This document shows, piece by piece, positions 4,191-5,165 of a stretch of 5,165 bases of DNA. Every line of letters begins with the position of its first letter. Positions within the stretch are counted from its first letter, which is position 1. Position numbers and translations under genes: made by a program. The stretch comes from Pseudomonadota bacterium (lineage in GTDB: Bacteria; Pseudomonadota; Alphaproteobacteria; Rhodospirillales; Rhodospirillaceae). The notes under the pieces were generated by a model that searched no databases, had not been told where the DNA came from, and saw nothing but the letters and a program-made list of their open reading frames with translations. Where the stretch lies: the NCBI GenBank assembly GCA_023396465.1, contig JAEWWF010000393.1, forward strand, positions 1-5,165, given 5' to 3'.

Positions 4191-5128
4191 ACCCGGCTTC
4201 TTCCGTGACCACTTCGCTCTCTCCTGTCCTCTACACCCCGCCGCCGCCGCGTCTTGGCCCTGGCAGGGTTGTTGTCGCCGTTGGACTGTCGGTGCTGTTG
4301 CATGTGGGGCTGGTGTGGGGGCTGGCGGTGCCGCCGCATGCCGCGCCGCCGGCCGCCGGCGGCGGCGGGGTGATGATCGACCTCGGCGCCCCGGCCGACT
4401 TCGCCCCTCCCGCCGCGCCGGAGGAGCCGGCCCCGGAGGAAGAGGTGGCGCCGCCCGAGCCCGAGCCGGTGGTCGAGCCTGAGCCCGAGCCGATCCCCGA
4501 GCCGGAGGATGTGCTGGCGGTGGAGACGCCCGATCCGCCGCCGCCCGAGCCCGAGCCGGAATCCGAGCCCGAACCCGAGCCCGAACCCGAGCCCGAGCCG
4601 CCTCCGCCGCCCAAGCCGGCCCCGGTGCAGCCGTTGCCCAAGCCTCCGCCGCCCAAGAAGCCGGAGCCGGTCAAGGCGCGTCCGGCTCCGGTGATGCCGA
4701 CGCCTGGCCCGGTGGCCGATACGCCGGCGCCGGTCACCGGCACGGCGTCCGGCCCGGCCACCGGTACCGCTGGCGGGGCCCCCATGACGGGTGCCGGCGG
4801 CATGCCCGGAACCGCCGCCGCCGGCATCGGCGACCCCAATGCCCGCGACAGCTATCTGGCGCAGGTGCAGCGGTGGCTGGAGCGGCACAAGCAGTATCCG
4901 GCCCCGGCACGGGCCCGCCGCCAGGAAGGCACGGTGGTGCTGCGCTTCGTCATTGATGCGCAAGGCACCGTGCTGTCCCACCGCATCGATCGTCCGTCCG
5001 GTCACCGGTTGCTCGACGATGCGGTGGAGGATCTCATTCGCCGGGCCTCGCCGCTGCCCGCGCCGCCGCCCGGCGTCGTGACGCAGACGCTGGAAGTGGC
5101 GGTGCCCATCGTCTTCAATCTGCGCTGA
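4187..5128 (+). CDS. tonB: TonB energy-transducing protein
   Basis: TonB carries energy from the ExbB/ExbD complex to outer-membrane receptors. The 313-aa protein starts with GTG at 4187, within GTGA shared with the exbD2 stop (translational coupling); GGAGGG at 4175-4180 is 6 bases upstream. Residues 1-27 are cytoplasmic. The TM anchor (about 28-48, VVVAVGLSVLLHVGLVWGLAV) contains S35-xxx-H39, matching the S16/H20 pair of E. coli TonB needed for coupling to ExbB/ExbD. A long periplasmic spacer follows: acidic Glu-Pro repeats (about 88-138), then basic Lys-Pro stretches (about 144-166), then a Gly/Ala/Thr/Pro linker (about 170-218). The TonB_C domain covers 221-313, with QYP at 236-238 near the receptor-contacting region and EGTVVLRFVIDAQGTV...SG...LDDAVEDLIRRASPLPAPP typical of the family. 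At 313 aa it is longer than E. coli TonB (239 aa), mostly in the spacer. It is the last gene before a terminator-like hairpin. Confidence 0.96.
   Translation: MNPASSVTTSLSPVLYTPPPPRLGPGRVVVAVGLSVLLHVGLVWGLAVPPHAAPPAAGGGGVMIDLGAPADFAPPAAPEEPAPEEEVAPPEPEPVVEPEPEPIPEPEDVLAVETPDPPPPEPEPESEPEPEPEPEPEPPPPPKPAPVQPLPKPPPPKKPEPVKARPAPVMPTPGPVADTPAPVTGTASGPATGTAGGAPMTGAGGMPGTAAAGIGDPNARDSYLAQVQRWLERHKQYPAPARARRQEGTVVLRFVIDAQGTVLSHRIDRPSGHRLLDDAVEDLIRRASPLPAPPPGVVTQTLEVAVPIVFNLR
4547..4600 (+). repeat. Tandem Glu-Pro codon repeat in tonB
   Basis: Eighteen codons alternate GAG/GAA with CCC/CCG, broken once by a Ser codon (residues 121-138). Related Glu-Pro units occur upstream at about 4456-4506. At the DNA level it is a degenerate GAGCCC hexamer array. 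It encodes the extended acidic rod of the TonB spacer, and its length is likely to vary between strains by slippage in multiples of six bases. Confidence 0.85.
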
Positions 5129-5136
5129 TCGCTTGG

Positions 5137-5165
5137 CCCGCCCGCCGGTGGTCCCGGCGGGCGGG
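5137..5165 (+). terminator. Strong GC hairpin after tonB, probable operon terminator
   Basis: Bases 5137-5148 (CCCGCCCGCCGG) and 5154-5165 (CCGGCGGGCGGG) form a perfect 12-bp stem with a 5-base loop, TGGTC, starting 8 bases after the tonB stop. The window ends exactly at the foot of the stem, so the T run that would confirm an intrinsic terminator cannot be seen. Confidence 0.75.

Overview
This is a GC-rich window that reads like an alphaproteobacterial chromosome, most likely Rhodospirillales (Magnetospirillum-type). That placement is an inference from the strong G/C third-position codon bias, the alphaproteobacterial style of HD hydrolase (WQRMLSGRRLNLLDPSP...) and the exbB-exbD-exbD-tonB layout. 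No RNA gene, insertion sequence or CRISPR array is visible.

Layout. (1) Bases 1-157 hold the 3' end of a plus-strand gene: a Pro/Ala/Lys-rich tail closed by SFSQDDIDKLFG, which resembles the CheY-P-binding peptide at the FliM N-terminus. (2) A convergent minus-strand gene (about 829/874 down to 188) encodes a YfbR-like HD-domain phosphohydrolase. (3) Two plus-strand genes for exported proteins follow: a 144-aa protein of unknown function (1002-1436) and a DUF4344-type putative zinc metallopeptidase with an HEIGH motif (1513-2316). (4) A short regulatory gap (2317-2465) contains a good Fur-box palindrome next to promoter-like elements. (5) A compact four-gene operon, exbB - exbD1 - exbD2 - tonB (2466-5128), is followed by a perfect 12-bp GC hairpin at the window edge, probably its terminator.

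How the genes work together. The last four genes would form an inner-membrane energy-transducing complex. ExbB and ExbD use the proton-motive force to energise TonB, which spans the periplasm and drives TonB-dependent outer-membrane receptors. The Fur-like site implies iron-repressed expression and a role in ferric-siderophore or haem uptake. No receptor gene is present in the window.

The most unusual point is in the proton-handling residues. ExbD1 keeps the membrane Asp (D20), but ExbD2 has Asn at the same place. ExbB has Val231 where the family normally carries the TM3 glutamate (E. coli E176). The second-site threonines (T202, T236) and the TonB S-xxx-H pair are kept. This suggests an asymmetric or specialised variant of the TonB motor, unless the ExbB codon is a sequencing error.
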